Shown here piece by piece: positions 23,944 through 33,633 of a DNA stretch of 64,000 nucleotides (positions within the stretch are counted from its first letter, which is position 1; every line of letters begins with the position of its first letter). This DNA is from Halomonas sp. CH40. Its GTDB lineage: Bacteria; Pseudomonadota; Gammaproteobacteria; Pseudomonadales; Halomonadaceae. Both the position numbers and the translations under genes were made by a program. The stretch spans positions 1,550,001 to 1,614,000 of the forward strand of contig CP112982.1 of the NCBI GenBank assembly GCA_041875495.1, given 5' to 3'. The notes below the pieces were generated by a model. That model did not search any database, was not told the origin of the DNA, and saw only the letters and a program-made list of their open reading frames with translations.

Positions 23944-25539
23944 TCACTTTTTTTCGGCGGGCGCCAAGTTCACGTTCCAGGGCAGCAGCGTTTCCAGTGC
24001 CTCTAACGTATCAGCGGTGGCGATGTGCTCCAGCACATAATGGATATAGGCAGCAGGCTCCAAGCCATTGGCTTTTGCCGTTTCGATGAGTGAATAACAG
24101 GTGGCACTGGCGTGAGCGCCGCGGGAGGTATCCGCGAACAGCCAGGCTCTTCGACCAACGGCAAACGGGCGAATGGCGTTTTCTGCCAGAACATTACTGA
24201 TATGCAGGTCGCCGCGCGCACAATAGCCGATGAGGAAGTCCCATTGGTTCAGCGTATATTCCATCGCCTGACGCGTCAGGCTGCCTTTCATGACGCGGGT
24301 AACATTAGCCTCTAGCCAAGCCTTGAAGGCCTCAAGACGCGGAAGGCTCAGCTCCTGGCGGACACGGTAGCGTTCCACTTCGCTGAGATCCTTGATCTGC
24401 CGTTCGATGGCGTAGAGTTTGTTGATATGGCTAAGCCCTACCTCGGCCTTGGCCGGCGTGGCGCCCTTGCCTTTCGCGTTGACCTTGGCTGCCTTAGACG
24501 CTTCCACGAACTTGCGTCGCGCATGGTCCCAACAGCCAATGCGGGTAATGCCGTTGGCACGGCATACCTGGCCGTAACCGGCGTAGCCATCGGCCTGCAG
24601 GATCCCTGAGAAGTCGTCGAGTAGGCGCACCGGCACGCTGCCGCCGCGGGACGGGTCGTAGGCAAAGAGCACCGACGGTTGATCCGGTGGGCCACCTCGG
24701 GTGACCCACATCCATTTATCTGACTGAGCGGTCTTGCCGTCTTCCTTGAGCACTTGCAGCCGCGTTTCATCGGCTTGCAGATACGCGCTGCTGTTTTGCA
24801 CTTCGCGCATCAGCGTGATCAAGGGCGTGAAGACGTCATTCAGGCGGATGATCCAGTTGGCCATCTGCGTGCGGCTAACAGCGTGGCCTAACCGCTTGAA
24901 CATGCCTTCCAAGCGGTACAGCGGCAAACCGTCTGCGTACTTGGAGGTGATCACGTACGCTAGCAGTGACGTCGACGCCGTGCACTTGCCTAGCGGATGA
25001 ACCGGACGCTCCGCAGTAAGGAGATGGTCGTTGCCCTCAAGCGGGAACACCGCTTTTTCCTGCCAGTATTCGAGGACTTTCAGCTGCGCGGGGATGAACT
25101 GAAGCTCTTCTTTTACCTTGGCGAAGAAGGTCTTGGTCGCCCCGACTTTTTCTTCTTCGCTGAGCGTAAGCTCAATACGCTCACGGACCAGAGTGTCGGA
25201 GAAGCCACGTTGGCGACGTTGACGTGAGGGACGCGGCGCGTCTTGCTCTTCGACATCGTCGGGTAACTGATCGCGTAGCGCCTCGATGTCAGCTTCCAAC
25301 TCCGTCTCATCGAACAGATGAGCCTGGTTCGCAGACTTTTCACTGCGCGCGGCGAACTGCTGAATGCGCTGCAAGCGCAGCTTCTCTTCGAGCAATTGAA
25401 TATAGAGATTACGTTGCTGTAACGCCGTCTGTTGAGCCGTCACCTGTTGCTGAAGCCCCGCCACAAGAGCCACTACCTCAGCGGCGGAGAGGCCACTGAG
25501 ATCAGGCAGTTGGGAGGAGACTTCGGGGTGCTTTTTCAT
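23944..25539 (-). CDS. tnpC: IS66 transposase TnpC
   Basis: A 531-residue DDE transposase. An N-terminal coiled coil (LQQQVTAQQTALQQRNLYIQ) is followed by a zinc-finger-like region and the DDE domain, with LQADETRLQV, the later GYAGYGQVCRANGITRIGCW segment and the LAENAIRPFAVGR helix carrying the catalytic Glu. The length matches intact IS66 TnpC. It is the last of the three IS genes. Confidence 0.96.
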   Translation of the reverse strand: MKKHPEVSSQLPDLSGLSAAEVVALVAGLQQQVTAQQTALQQRNLYIQLLEEKLRLQRIQQFAARSEKSANQAHLFDETELEADIEALRDQLPDDVEEQDAPRPSRQRRQRGFSDTLVRERIELTLSEEEKVGATKTFFAKVKEELQFIPAQLKVLEYWQEKAVFPLEGNDHLLTAERPVHPLGKCTASTSLLAYVITSKYADGLPLYRLEGMFKRLGHAVSRTQMANWIIRLNDVFTPLITLMREVQNSSAYLQADETRLQVLKEDGKTAQSDKWMWVTRGGPPDQPSVLFAYDPSRGGSVPVRLLDDFSGILQADGYAGYGQVCRANGITRIGCWDHARRKFVEASKAAKVNAKGKGATPAKAEVGLSHINKLYAIERQIKDLSEVERYRVRQELSLPRLEAFKAWLEANVTRVMKGSLTRQAMEYTLNQWDFLIGYCARGDLHISNVLAENAIRPFAVGRRAWLFADTSRGAHASATCYSLIETAKANGLEPAAYIHYVLEHIATADTLEALETLLPWNVNLAPAEKK

Positions 25540-25595
25540 GGGCCAATGATACCAGATTCGGTGTGTTAAAGCACTGAAAATAAGAGCTTTATGGC

Positions 25596-25967
25596 CTATC
25601 CGACGCTGTCGTAATGCAGTGTTTTATGGCCGCGCATCAGGGTGATATCGTAGCCATCCAACAGCCAGTTGATCTGCTCGCCAGTCAACGCCATAACGTC
25701 ATCCGAGGGGCCGGGCCACTTGAAGCGCTCCTCGGCCAGCGCCTTGTAGTAGAGCACGAAGCCATTGTCTTCCCACATCAGGCACTTGATTTTATTTCGC
25801 TGCCGGTTAGTAAAGGCATACAGCGCCCCGCTAAAGGGGTTGTGTCCCAGTTCTTGCTCCACCAGTAACGCCAGGCCGTTGGCTTGCTTGCGAAAATCGA
25901 CCGGTGCGCGGTACAGGTAGATCTCGGGCATTTCCCACGCGGGGCGTAAATAGCGCGGCCGCTTCAC
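25596..25967 (-). CDS. tnpB: IS66 Orf2 accessory protein TnpB
   Basis: About 123 residues from a GTG that overlaps the tnpA stop by 2 bases; a second possible start is ATG 25931. It contains the hallmark YLYRAPVDFRKQANGLALLV and FSGALYAFTNRQRNKIKCLMW. The protein is needed for IS66 transposition although its mechanism is unclear. Confidence 0.95.
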   Translation of the reverse strand: MKRPRYLRPAWEMPEIYLYRAPVDFRKQANGLALLVEQELGHNPFSGALYAFTNRQRNKIKCLMWEDNGFVLYYKALAEERFKWPGPSDDVMALTGEQINWLLDGYDITLMRGHKTLHYDSVG

Positions 25968-26284
25968 AGTTGCCTCAGGATATCGCCCAGTAACGCCACG
26001 TTGCCCGCGTGCAAGCCCGTGACCGTGATACCGCCGGGCAGTGATACCGTAAGCCCCGTGGAGTCTATTTCTTTTGCGGTGCCGGTATTGGGATATGCGA
26101 CGGTGGCAAAACTGGCGACTGGCTCTTTTGTTGACGATGCGCTGGCCAAGAGCTTTTGACGCCAGTAAGAAAACTGATGGTACTTTAGCGCTTGTTGCTT
26201 GCAAAACGCCATGCCGGACAAGCCAGAGGTTTGCCATTCGGTGACTTGTTGCTGCCAATATTGCTCACGTTCTTGATGCGTCAT
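25964..26284 (-). CDS. tnpA: IS66 Orf1 accessory protein TnpA
   Basis: The 106-residue helix-turn-helix protein begins MTHQEREQYWQQQVTEWQTS and contains SGMAFCKQQALKYHQFSYWR, the usual IS66 TnpA core. It is the first gene of the element and overlaps tnpB. Confidence 0.94.
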   Translation of the reverse strand: MTHQEREQYWQQQVTEWQTSGLSGMAFCKQQALKYHQFSYWRQKLLASASSTKEPVASFATVAYPNTGTAKEIDSTGLTVSLPGGITVTGLHAGNVALLGDILRQL

Positions 26285-26739
26285 GACACCCCCTCACAAA
26301 GATCTGATGGCATCAGTGTGAGGGGATAAAAGCGAGAGCGGTAGATGCCGGTTTAAGGGCGCTTACACTTGATCCTCGCTATTATCATCTTTTTTCTTAA
26401 AGCCAACTTCCTGCAGGAAATCCACCGCAGCCATGGAGCTTGCCTGCTGAGCCTGTATCGCCGCTTGTAGCGGGCCACCAATGTAGACACCAAAATCGAG
26501 GCTGTTAAGCTCTTCAACAAGTTGAGCCATTTCATTTCTCCTTGTTATATACATAGACTCTAATTATAAGCACGGTATTGTTGTGTTACTGCAGTGCTTA
26601 CTAATGAAAGTAGCTTATTTAAGAAAAATGTGAAGAAAAACTCGCTGAATGATGATAAAAATCTTGGAATATAAGAATTTGTTAATTCTAGTCTATAGCC
26701 TGTGTTTTTTCAAAGGAGCCTAAACCAAGCGGGTGAAAG

Positions 26740-27816
26740 TTAACCCAGCCACTCTTTTATAAGCATGTTAATCATTGCCTCTGCGGGCATTTCTCGCGCT
26801 AAGGGGGCGCCCTGACCCGCCCAGTGGGCGGCAAACCCGTGCTCACCCTGGCGCGCCGCTGCGCTGGCCAGCGCTTTGCCTGCCGCATAGGTGAACGGGT
26901 AATCCGGCGGTGGTGGTGCGCTTGGATGATGAGCTAAGCCAGCATCAATTTCGCGGTGAAAGCGATTGACAATGCCCCGTGCGGCGCGCCCGGAAATACT
27001 CTGAGTGACCTCGGTATGCTGGCTCTGTGGGCTTTTCAATACCCGGCGATAGGCATCATCCGCCGCTGATTCCGGGCATAGCACAAAGGCCGTGCCCAGC
27101 TGAACACCCTCTGCTCCTAGCGCCATGGCTGCTGCAATCCCTTGGCCATCCATGATGCCCCCGGCGGCGATAACCGGTATGCCACACTGCTGGCTAAGCA
27201 AGCGTACCAGCGCCAGGGTGCCGATCCTAGCATCGCCTTTGGTTGGGTCAAATACGCCTCTGTGGCCTCCGGCTTCATAGCCTTGAGCGACGATGACATC
27301 CACCCCAGCGGCCTCTATTTTGCGCGCTTCATCCAGGGTGGTTGCACAGCCCAGGGTAACGATACCTGCCGCTTTGAGCGCCTCGACCCAGGCCGCTTGC
27401 GGCACGCCAAAATGAAAGCTGACAACGGCGGGTTTTTCTTCGATCAGCATATTCAGCGCCGCGTCGTCTTCAACAAAGCTGGTGTAGATTTTATCCAGCT
27501 GGCTGGGCGGTGTTGCGCTGAATTCAGCAAACAGGGGCGCCAGGTGGTTCAGCCAAGCGGCCTCGCGGGCAGCGTCGTATCTCGGTGCCTGATGGCAGAA
27601 CACATTGACGTTAAACGGCTTTGATGTCAGCTCACGAGTTTGAGCGATCAGTTCACGGGCTTTTTTCACTGAGTTGGCGCCAATAGCAATCGACCCAAGC
27701 CCACCGGCGTTACTCACCGCCGCCGCCAGCGCAGGCGTAGACACGCCAGCCATGGGCGCCTGGATAATGGGATAATCAATGCCGAGCTGCTGAGCAAGGC
27801 TGGCCTGTTCTAACAT
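26740..27816 (-). CDS. Nitronate monooxygenase
   Basis: The 358-residue TIM-barrel flavoprotein starts with [21 protein letters not shown], the FMN-binding strand of the nitronate monooxygenase family. [14 protein letters not shown] and [32 protein letters not shown] complete the phosphate-binding loops. It oxidises nitronates such as propionate-3-nitronate to prevent toxicity. It lies on the same strand as topB but is separated by 33 bases; no functional link is evident. Confidence 0.92.
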   Translation of the reverse strand: MLEQASLAQQLGIDYPIIQAPMAGVSTPALAAAVSNAGGLGSIAIGANSVKKARELIAQTRELTSKPFNVNVFCHQAPRYDAAREAAWLNHLAPLFAEFSATPPSQLDKIYTSFVEDDAALNMLIEEKPAVVSFHFGVPQAAWVEALKAAGIVTLGCATTLDEARKIEAAGVDVIVAQGYEAGGHRGVFDPTKGDARIGTLALVRLLSQQCGIPVIAAGGIMDGQGIAAAMALGAEGVQLGTAFVLCPESAADDAYRRVLKSPQSQHTEVTQSISGRAARGIVNRFHREIDAGLAHHPSAPPPPDYPFTYAAGKALASAAARQGEHGFAAHWAGQGAPLAREMPAEAMINMLIKEWLG

Positions 27817-27848
27817 GATCGTCTCGCAAGGAAGGTGGTTATCAAGAG

Positions 27849-29789
27849 TTATTTTTTGCGTTTTGCCCCTGTGGAGGCTGTTCTTTTCCTGCTTCCAGTG
27901 GGTTTGCGTTTTGTATAGCCCTTGTTTGATTTAGCGCCACGCTTAGCAGGCGCTGCGGCTTCACCCTGGGCGGTTTGCAGGCTGTGACGTAGTTTACCGG
28001 CGTCGCTTTGGCGCAGTAGTGCATAAAGATCTTCAACCAGTGCATGCTGGAAGGCATTTGCGTCATCCTGGCGTTCGGCAATGGCGCTTAAACGCTGCTC
28101 CCACAGGGCTGTGCGTTCCGGTGTGCTGACCGCCTCGGGCAGGGCAGCTATCAGGGCGCTGCCCAGGCGGGTGGCGCGTAATGCTTTCTGTTTGCGGACG
28201 ATATAACCGCGTTGCACCAGAGTTTCAAGAATCCCGGCGCGGGTGGCTTCAGTGCCCAGGCCATCGGTGTCGCGCAGGGTGCGGCGCACCTCGGGGTCGT
28301 CCACATAGCGGCTGATATTCATCATCGCCTTGATGATGCTGGCGTCGGTAAAGTGCTCTGGCGGGCGAGTCTCGCGTTCCTCCACACCGGCCGATAGCGC
28401 CTGGCAGGCTTCTCCTTGCGTGAGTGTCGGCAGCGGTGGGGACTCTTCCCGGGTGGTGAACAGGGGCTTCCAGCCGGGGTCGAGCACCTGCTGGCCACGA
28501 GCGCGGAAGCACTCTTCCAGCAGGGTGAATTCGGCTTTTACCTCAAAGGTGCGCAGTGGTGGGTAGAACTGGGCCAGTACATTACGGCTGATTAGCTGGA
28601 ATAGCTTAGCATCGATATCGCTGACTGCGCTGGCATCAAAAGGCTTGCCGGTCGGCGCCAGGGCATGGTGAGCGCCAACCTGTTTATCGTTCCAAGCCTT
28701 GGAGCGACGGCTGAAGTCGGCGCCTGACAGCCAGCCGTTCAGAGTGGTGTCGTTCTGGCAGGCGCTGTTGAGCACCTTGCGCATCCCGGCAAAGTGTTCT
28801 TCCGGCAGGTAGCGGCAGTCTGAGCGCGGGTAGGTAATCAGCTTATGCTGCTCATACAGGCGCTGGCAGCCATCCAGCACTGCCTGGGCGGAAAGCCCGA
28901 AACGCCGCGCCGCATCTACCTGCAGGGCAGAAAGTGAGTAGGGCAGCGGGGCATTCTGGCGTTTTTCCTGCTGTTCCAGCTGGGTAAGCTGTCCCTGGGC
29001 ACCGGGTAAACGGGCGGCCAGGGCATCCGCCGGGATTCGGTCAATCAGGCGGCCCTGTTCATCCAGCGGCTGATTGGGTTTGGGTGCCCACCAGGCGCGC
29101 AGCTGGCCGTGTTGCACCTGTAGATCAACCCATAGCGGGTAGAAGGGGTAAGGCACAAAGTCGCGGATCGTGTTATCACGACGCACAATCAGCCCCAGCA
29201 CCGGCGTTTGCACGCGTCCCACAGAGAGCACGCCATCGTGACCGGCCTGGCGCCCGGTCAGCGTCCAGGCGCGGGTCAGATTGATGCCATACAGCCAATC
29301 TGCCCGGGCGCGCGCTTCAGCCGCGCGATATAGCGGCTGAAAAGTCTGGTTATCCTCCAGCCTGCCCAGCGCCCGCACTACGGCGGGGCGGTTGAGATCA
29401 CTGACCAGTAGCCGCTGCACCGGGCCACGGTAATTCATGTGCTCAATCACTTCCTGCACCAGCAGCTGACCTTCTCGATCCGGGTCGCCGGCATGCACCA
29501 CCAGGCTTGCCTGCTTGAGCAGTTTGCGAATCACACTGAGCTGACCGCGCGCCTTGGGCCTGGGCGCCAGCTGCCAGCGGCTGGGCACAATCGGCAGGCG
29601 GTCCAGGCGCCACTGCTTGTCGGCCGGATCGTAGGCTTCCGGCGGTGCCTGTTCCAGCAGGTGCCCCAGGCACCAGGTTACGGTGGTATCCCCGCACTGG
29701 ATTAGGCCCTCTTGGCGCTGCATGCGGCCGGGGAGTGCCTCGGCAATGGCACGGGCCAGGCTGGGTTTTTCGGCAATAATCACACGCAT
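27849..29789 (-). CDS. topB: DNA topoisomerase III
   Basis: The 646-residue type IA topoisomerase has the Toprim start [19 protein letters not shown], with [12 protein letters not shown] as its acidic motif. The active-site segment [16 protein letters not shown] carries the catalytic Tyr. [20 protein letters not shown] is the domain I/III signature. The C-terminal tail is very basic ([18 protein letters not shown]) and lacks zinc fingers, as in TopB. It decatenates replication and recombination intermediates. Confidence 0.97.
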   Translation of the reverse strand: MRVIIAEKPSLARAIAEALPGRMQRQEGLIQCGDTTVTWCLGHLLEQAPPEAYDPADKQWRLDRLPIVPSRWQLAPRPKARGQLSVIRKLLKQASLVVHAGDPDREGQLLVQEVIEHMNYRGPVQRLLVSDLNRPAVVRALGRLEDNQTFQPLYRAAEARARADWLYGINLTRAWTLTGRQAGHDGVLSVGRVQTPVLGLIVRRDNTIRDFVPYPFYPLWVDLQVQHGQLRAWWAPKPNQPLDEQGRLIDRIPADALAARLPGAQGQLTQLEQQEKRQNAPLPYSLSALQVDAARRFGLSAQAVLDGCQRLYEQHKLITYPRSDCRYLPEEHFAGMRKVLNSACQNDTTLNGWLSGADFSRRSKAWNDKQVGAHHALAPTGKPFDASAVSDIDAKLFQLISRNVLAQFYPPLRTFEVKAEFTLLEECFRARGQQVLDPGWKPLFTTREESPPLPTLTQGEACQALSAGVEERETRPPEHFTDASIIKAMMNISRYVDDPEVRRTLRDTDGLGTEATRAGILETLVQRGYIVRKQKALRATRLGSALIAALPEAVSTPERTALWEQRLSAIAERQDDANAFQHALVEDLYALLRQSDAGKLRHSLQTAQGEAAAPAKRGAKSNKGYTKRKPTGSRKRTASTGAKRKK

Positions 29790-29816
29790 GGCGGCGCCTT
29801 ATGCTTGCTCTTAGGG

Positions 29817-31376
29817 TTAATGTTTATACTTGCTGGCCAGCACTTGCTCGCCTAGTTCAGTCAAACGGTATTTTTGGGTTGGGCTACGTGGTGAGTCAGG
29901 TTGGGTCATTTCAATTAACTTTAAATCAAGTAACGGATTTAGCACTGCTAAACGGAATTTCGTTCTATTGGAGCGCCCCGTAACTTGCATCAAAGCTGTG
30001 ACGGAGGTTTCTTCAACACAGCAATTAAGTAAGTCTACTTGCTCCCTACTTAGTCCCTGCTTAGTCCCTACTTGTTCGGTTACTTCGGGGCTGAGGTTGG
30101 CCACGGCCTCTGTATCGACCAAGAATCCCTTGTGAACGGGTAATCGAATCAAAAAATAGCTGCGCTCATCGTCAGTCTCGAATATCGGTTCTGGAGAACC
30201 GTTAGCTTTCATCACGCGAAGGATCTTTGGTACCCCAGTTGAACGACCTTCGGTTAAATCCAGCTCTTTTAAAAATTCGCCAATACGCCGATTACGGTAG
30301 CGACGGCTGACGGCTTTACCTATTTGTAGATCCTGCAAGCGAATCGAGCGGTCTGGCCCGGGGAAACTGAGCACCACAAGCTCCTGGCCATCAATACGGA
30401 TTTCGATCGGCTCGCGAATTTCATAAGAGCGGTGGTACACCGCATTCACCACGGCTTCTTCAATGGCTGCCTGGGGAAAGTTCCAGAAACGTTCAGCCTG
30501 CGGGCGGTCAGGATGTTTTGTCACGCCTTCTTTTATATAGCTGCGATTAATATAGTCCAGTGCAGTGCGAGTGATGCGACCCAGAGGGCCCTTGAAAACC
30601 TTCTCTTCAAAGTGATCTCCCCCGGCACCATCAGGAAAATACACTGCATCTATCTGAGTGGCTGGGAAGAACTGTTCGGGTTGCTCGTTAAAGAATAATA
30701 GCCCCACGTTTTTGGGAAAGGCCATTTCGCTGGGGCCTCCTACCACATTCATACGGCGGCCCAGGGTTTCGGTATCCATGTTACGAGCTTCAGACGCCAA
30801 TTCGCTATCAATATCGTAGAGAAAGTCACGTATCAAGTAGGGGGAAAGGTCACTTAATTCGGCGGTTTGGCGATAGCGATCATCAAAGGGTACGGTGGCA
30901 GCGAGGCTTAACAGTTCGCGCTCATCCTGCCCTGATGCTTTCACCGTGCTGGTATGTTTGCGCAGGTAATAGGCCCAGTCACTCTTTCTGGCCAAGCTGG
31001 TTTTGGCCTTATAAGGGCGTGTTTCTCCGCCTGGCGCCCACAGCACAAGAATGGTTTTGCCCTGAATCTCATAGGTGGCGGTTAACGGATGAAAGGGCGG
31101 CGCAATCGCTGAATGCCCCAGATTTAACAGCTCTTTTTGAATGGTGTCGATCTGTTCCGGCAATAAACCGGTTGGTGGCAGCTGCGGCTGGCCATTCTTT
31201 TCAGCTACACCGACGAGCACATAACCGCCACCCAGGTTGTGGAAGTCATTGGCGAAGGCACACAAGGTATGCAGAATGGATTCAGGATTCCAGCCTTGCT
31301 TGTATTCAATGCGTTCACTCTCCACTGTTCGGTGGTGGAGCAGGTCATCAATATTGATGGGGAGTTTAGGTGTCAT
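29817..31376 (-). CDS. AlbA_2 (Schlafen-like) domain protein with GHKL-type C-terminal region
   Basis: A 519-residue protein. The N-terminus (ERIEYKQGW, then FANDFHNLGGGYVLVGVAE) is the AlbA_2/Schlafen nucleic-acid-binding domain. The middle (FPQAAIEEAVVNAVYHRSYE, then VVLSFPGP and TGVPKILRVM) is the ATP-binding region often annotated RecG-like in this family. A winged-helix follows at about 430-510 (LLNCCVEETSVTALMQVTGR). Such proteins act as regulators, and some have been linked to phage defence. The role here is unknown. It lies 28 bases upstream of topB on the same strand. Confidence 0.88.
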   Translation of the reverse strand: MTPKLPINIDDLLHHRTVESERIEYKQGWNPESILHTLCAFANDFHNLGGGYVLVGVAEKNGQPQLPPTGLLPEQIDTIQKELLNLGHSAIAPPFHPLTATYEIQGKTILVLWAPGGETRPYKAKTSLARKSDWAYYLRKHTSTVKASGQDERELLSLAATVPFDDRYRQTAELSDLSPYLIRDFLYDIDSELASEARNMDTETLGRRMNVVGGPSEMAFPKNVGLLFFNEQPEQFFPATQIDAVYFPDGAGGDHFEEKVFKGPLGRITRTALDYINRSYIKEGVTKHPDRPQAERFWNFPQAAIEEAVVNAVYHRSYEIREPIEIRIDGQELVVLSFPGPDRSIRLQDLQIGKAVSRRYRNRRIGEFLKELDLTEGRSTGVPKILRVMKANGSPEPIFETDDERSYFLIRLPVHKGFLVDTEAVANLSPEVTEQVGTKQGLSREQVDLLNCCVEETSVTALMQVTGRSNRTKFRLAVLNPLLDLKLIEMTQPDSPRSPTQKYRLTELGEQVLASKYKH

Positions 31377-31530
31377 TCCTCGATCACCCGAGCAGCTTTT
31401 TTGGCGTTTGGTTGGGGTGGTAATGCACGTGTTAAGTCCTTTTAATTACTAGCCTTTCATAATGTCGAAGGGCGTAAGCAAATGCAATTGGCTTTAAAAA
31501 CGCTGGGCAAGCCTTCTTTCCTCTCGCTGT

Positions 31531-31559
31531 AAATATCTTGTATAGATATTTTGTACAAG
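31531..31559. promoter_or_regulatory. Inverted-repeat operator-like site before the ABC1 kinase gene
   Basis: AAATATC-ttgtata-GATATTT (31531-31551) overlaps CTTGTA (31537-31542) and TACAAG (31554-31559). It lies in the gap between the divergent AlbA_2 and ABC1 genes and may bind a dimeric regulator. Confidence 0.35.
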
Positions 31560-31617
31560 GTGGCGCTGTTCTGTAAACTTATCGCATCTTACCAATTTAC
31601 CAGTAGAGGCGAGCGCT

Positions 31618-32865
31618 ATGCGTGAGCGCGGCAGAACGCGGCGATTGATGGGGCTGGGTGCCCGTACCGGCGGGGCCTTGCTGAAAACCCGTATGGGGGG
31701 GCAGGCGGATTGGCGGGCCTTGGGTGAAGCCTTGTTTGAGGGGCTTTCCGAGCTGAAAGGCCCGGCGATGAAGCTGGCGCAGATCATGTCTCAGTGGGAT
31801 GACCTGCTGCCGCAGGATCTGGCCGATGAACTGGCACGTTTGCAGCGCCAGGCCGAGCCGATGCCCTGGCCGCGCATCCGCGAAGCGCTGGTGCTGCAGT
31901 ATGGTGATATTGATGCACACTTCAAGCAGATAGAGAAGCGGCCTTTCGCCAGTGCTTCCATGGGGCAGGTGCACCGCGCGGTAACCAAAGACGATGACAC
32001 TGTGGTGCTCAAGATTCAGTACCCGGGCCTGGCGGAGGTGTTGGAAAGCGATCTCAAGCAGGTCAAACGCCTGATGCGCCTAGGGCGCTGGTTCAAGGTG
32101 CCTCAGGCGCGCCTGGATGCCCTGTTTGAAGAGCTAGCGGCAGGGCTGCGAGAAGAGCTGGATTACCTGGCCGAGGCCAAGGCGCTGGCCCGCTATCGCG
32201 AGCGCTATCAGCATGAGCCGCGTTTGGTGATTCCAGAACCCCTGTTTGAGCTTTCCGGCCAGCATGTATTGGCCATGCGCTTTGTTGACGGCACGCCGCT
32301 GCGGGAGCTGGAAAGTGTTGATGATGAGCGCCGCCAGAAAGTGGCCGAGGTACTGGCTGACTGGATTACCGAAGAGCTGTTTACCTACGGCGAGCTGCAC
32401 GCTGACCCCCATGCGGGCAACTTCGCGGCTGATGAAGATGGGCGCCTGGTGATTTACGATTTTGGTGCCGTCATACCGGTGCCACAAGCGCGCCTGAAGG
32501 CCATGATGCAGTTGCTGGATGCCACCCTTAAACATGACCCCATGGCCATGGATGAGGCGCTGCTCAAGATGGGCGGGCGTCAGGGGCAGGGCGCGCCGCT
32601 TTCTCTGTATCGTGAATCTGCCGAGTGCGTGTCGCCGCTGTTTGCGCCGGGTGAACAGGACTTCAGTGATGTGCGTGTTCACCGCCGCCTGCGGGAGCTG
32701 ACTCCCAAGGTCTGGGCAGCGATGGATCGCCTTCAGCCCCCCGCTGATACGCTGTTGCTGTCGCGGGCACTGAACGGCCACTACTGGAATCTGGTGCGCC
32801 TGCAGGCCCGTCTGGATATGCATGGGCGCACCGCACCGCTGCTGGAGTGGGCCAGAAAGCCCTGA
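31618..32865 (+). CDS. ABC1/UbiB-family atypical kinase
   Basis: The 415-residue protein has the family motifs in order: a KxGQ-like element (GPAMKLAQIMSQ), the alanine-rich loop (PFASASMGQVHRA) in place of a P-loop, the catalytic HADPHAGNF and the metal-binding YDFGAV. ABC1 proteins support ubiquinone synthesis and lipid homeostasis and have weak or no classical kinase activity. It lacks the long C-terminal membrane helices of UbiB, so it is a soluble paralogue rather than UbiB itself. Confidence 0.92.
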   Translation: MRERGRTRRLMGLGARTGGALLKTRMGGQADWRALGEALFEGLSELKGPAMKLAQIMSQWDDLLPQDLADELARLQRQAEPMPWPRIREALVLQYGDIDAHFKQIEKRPFASASMGQVHRAVTKDDDTVVLKIQYPGLAEVLESDLKQVKRLMRLGRWFKVPQARLDALFEELAAGLREELDYLAEAKALARYRERYQHEPRLVIPEPLFELSGQHVLAMRFVDGTPLRELESVDDERRQKVAEVLADWITEELFTYGELHADPHAGNFAADEDGRLVIYDFGAVIPVPQARLKAMMQLLDATLKHDPMAMDEALLKMGGRQGQGAPLSLYRESAECVSPLFAPGEQDFSDVRVHRRLRELTPKVWAAMDRLQPPADTLLLSRALNGHYWNLVRLQARLDMHGRTAPLLEWARKP

Positions 32866-32879
32866 CCAGCCGAGCTGAA

Positions 32880-33485
32880 TCAGAGTGTTTTTAGCCAGAA
32901 CACCATAGGCTTGGCGGTTTCAGCTGATGCGTTGATGTCCTGCCAGCTAAAGGTCGTGGCCAGTTCAGGGTGACGCTGGTAGCCCTGCGCCTGCCAGAAA
33001 CCATGCAGTGGCTGATAGCCAGCTGGTTTGAGCGGGTGATCGGCTGGCCGTTCGACCGCGCAAAAAGCGGCAATGCTGAATCCTTGCTGGCGCGCATGCT
33101 GTTCACGCTCTGCCATAAAGCGTTTACCGATGCCTAGCCCTCGGTAGTCACGCCGCAGGACAGACTCGCCGTAGTAGAACACCTGGTGGGCAGGAATTCC
33201 CTGATGATCAAAGGGGCAGCGAAACTCATCCACTTCGTCCTGCAAGGGCTGGCCAGTTGCCGCGCCGATCAGTTGGTTTTCCTTAAAGGCAAGCACAAAG
33301 AAGCTCTGTGGGTTGGCAGCGTAGCGGCCCAGATAGTCGGCTTCATAGCCCAGATTGCCCGCATAGAGATAAGGGTAATCCCGAAAGACGTCGATACGCA
33401 GTTGGGCGAGGGCATCTATATAGGCGTCTATATGCTTTCCCTGGCAGGTGGTGACGGTCACGTCCTTCATCAATATGGCTCCCAT
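32880..33485 (-). CDS. GNAT-family N-acetyltransferase
   Basis: A 201-residue protein; an internal ATG at 33470 (MKDVTVTT) is an alternative start. FVLAFKENQLIGAATGQPL is the central sheet, and YYGESVLRRDYRGLGIGKRFMAEREQHARQQGF contains the acetyl-CoA pyrophosphate loop (RGLGIGKRF). The C-terminus has the aromatic SYQPLHGFWQAQGYQRH-type ending. The substrate is unknown. It is convergent with the ABC1 gene and divergent from the SEC-C gene. Confidence 0.9.
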   Translation of the reverse strand: MGAILMKDVTVTTCQGKHIDAYIDALAQLRIDVFRDYPYLYAGNLGYEADYLGRYAANPQSFFVLAFKENQLIGAATGQPLQDEVDEFRCPFDHQGIPAHQVFYYGESVLRRDYRGLGIGKRFMAEREQHARQQGFSIAAFCAVERPADHPLKPAGYQPLHGFWQAQGYQRHPELATTFSWQDINASAETAKPMVFWLKTL

Positions 33486-33633
33486 AGTGACTGATGTCTC
33501 GTATTGTAAGAGCAGACAGGCGGATGATGAGACTAACTCTAGCAGGGCCGTTGTTAGCGGCCAATCCTGTCTGCGACAGTCACCCTGGTCATGCTAGACT
33601 AGGGCGCTTTTCATCACTGTAGTGGAGACGCCA

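Larger units (their letters stand above)
23901..26366 (-). mobile_element. Complete IS66-family element, 2,466 bp
   Basis: The ends are GTAAGCGCCCTTAAA (23901 onward) and its inverted copy ending at 26366, the standard IS66 termini. The exact 8-bp duplication ACTTGATC flanks it at 23893-23900 and 26367-26374. All three genes (tnpA, tnpB, tnpC) are open, so the element looks active and recent. Confidence 0.97.
23472..26530 (-). pseudogene. DUF2589-family gene split by an IS66 element
   Basis: The N-terminal part is at 26375-26530, starting MAQLVEELNSLDFGVYIGGP after an AAGGAG site. The C-terminal part is at 23472-23900. Removing the IS and one copy of the duplication rejoins ...NSEDQ to VIRYVNFNYEK in frame, giving about 194 residues. 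The product has the DUF2589 pattern: a helical N-terminus with IGGPLQAAIQAQ, then a beta-sandwich with VPFITMLQVPSLRIDTLDIE. The function of the family is not established. The break separates promoter and start from the rest, so the gene is inactive and expression of the two downstream genes may be impaired. Confidence 0.93.
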
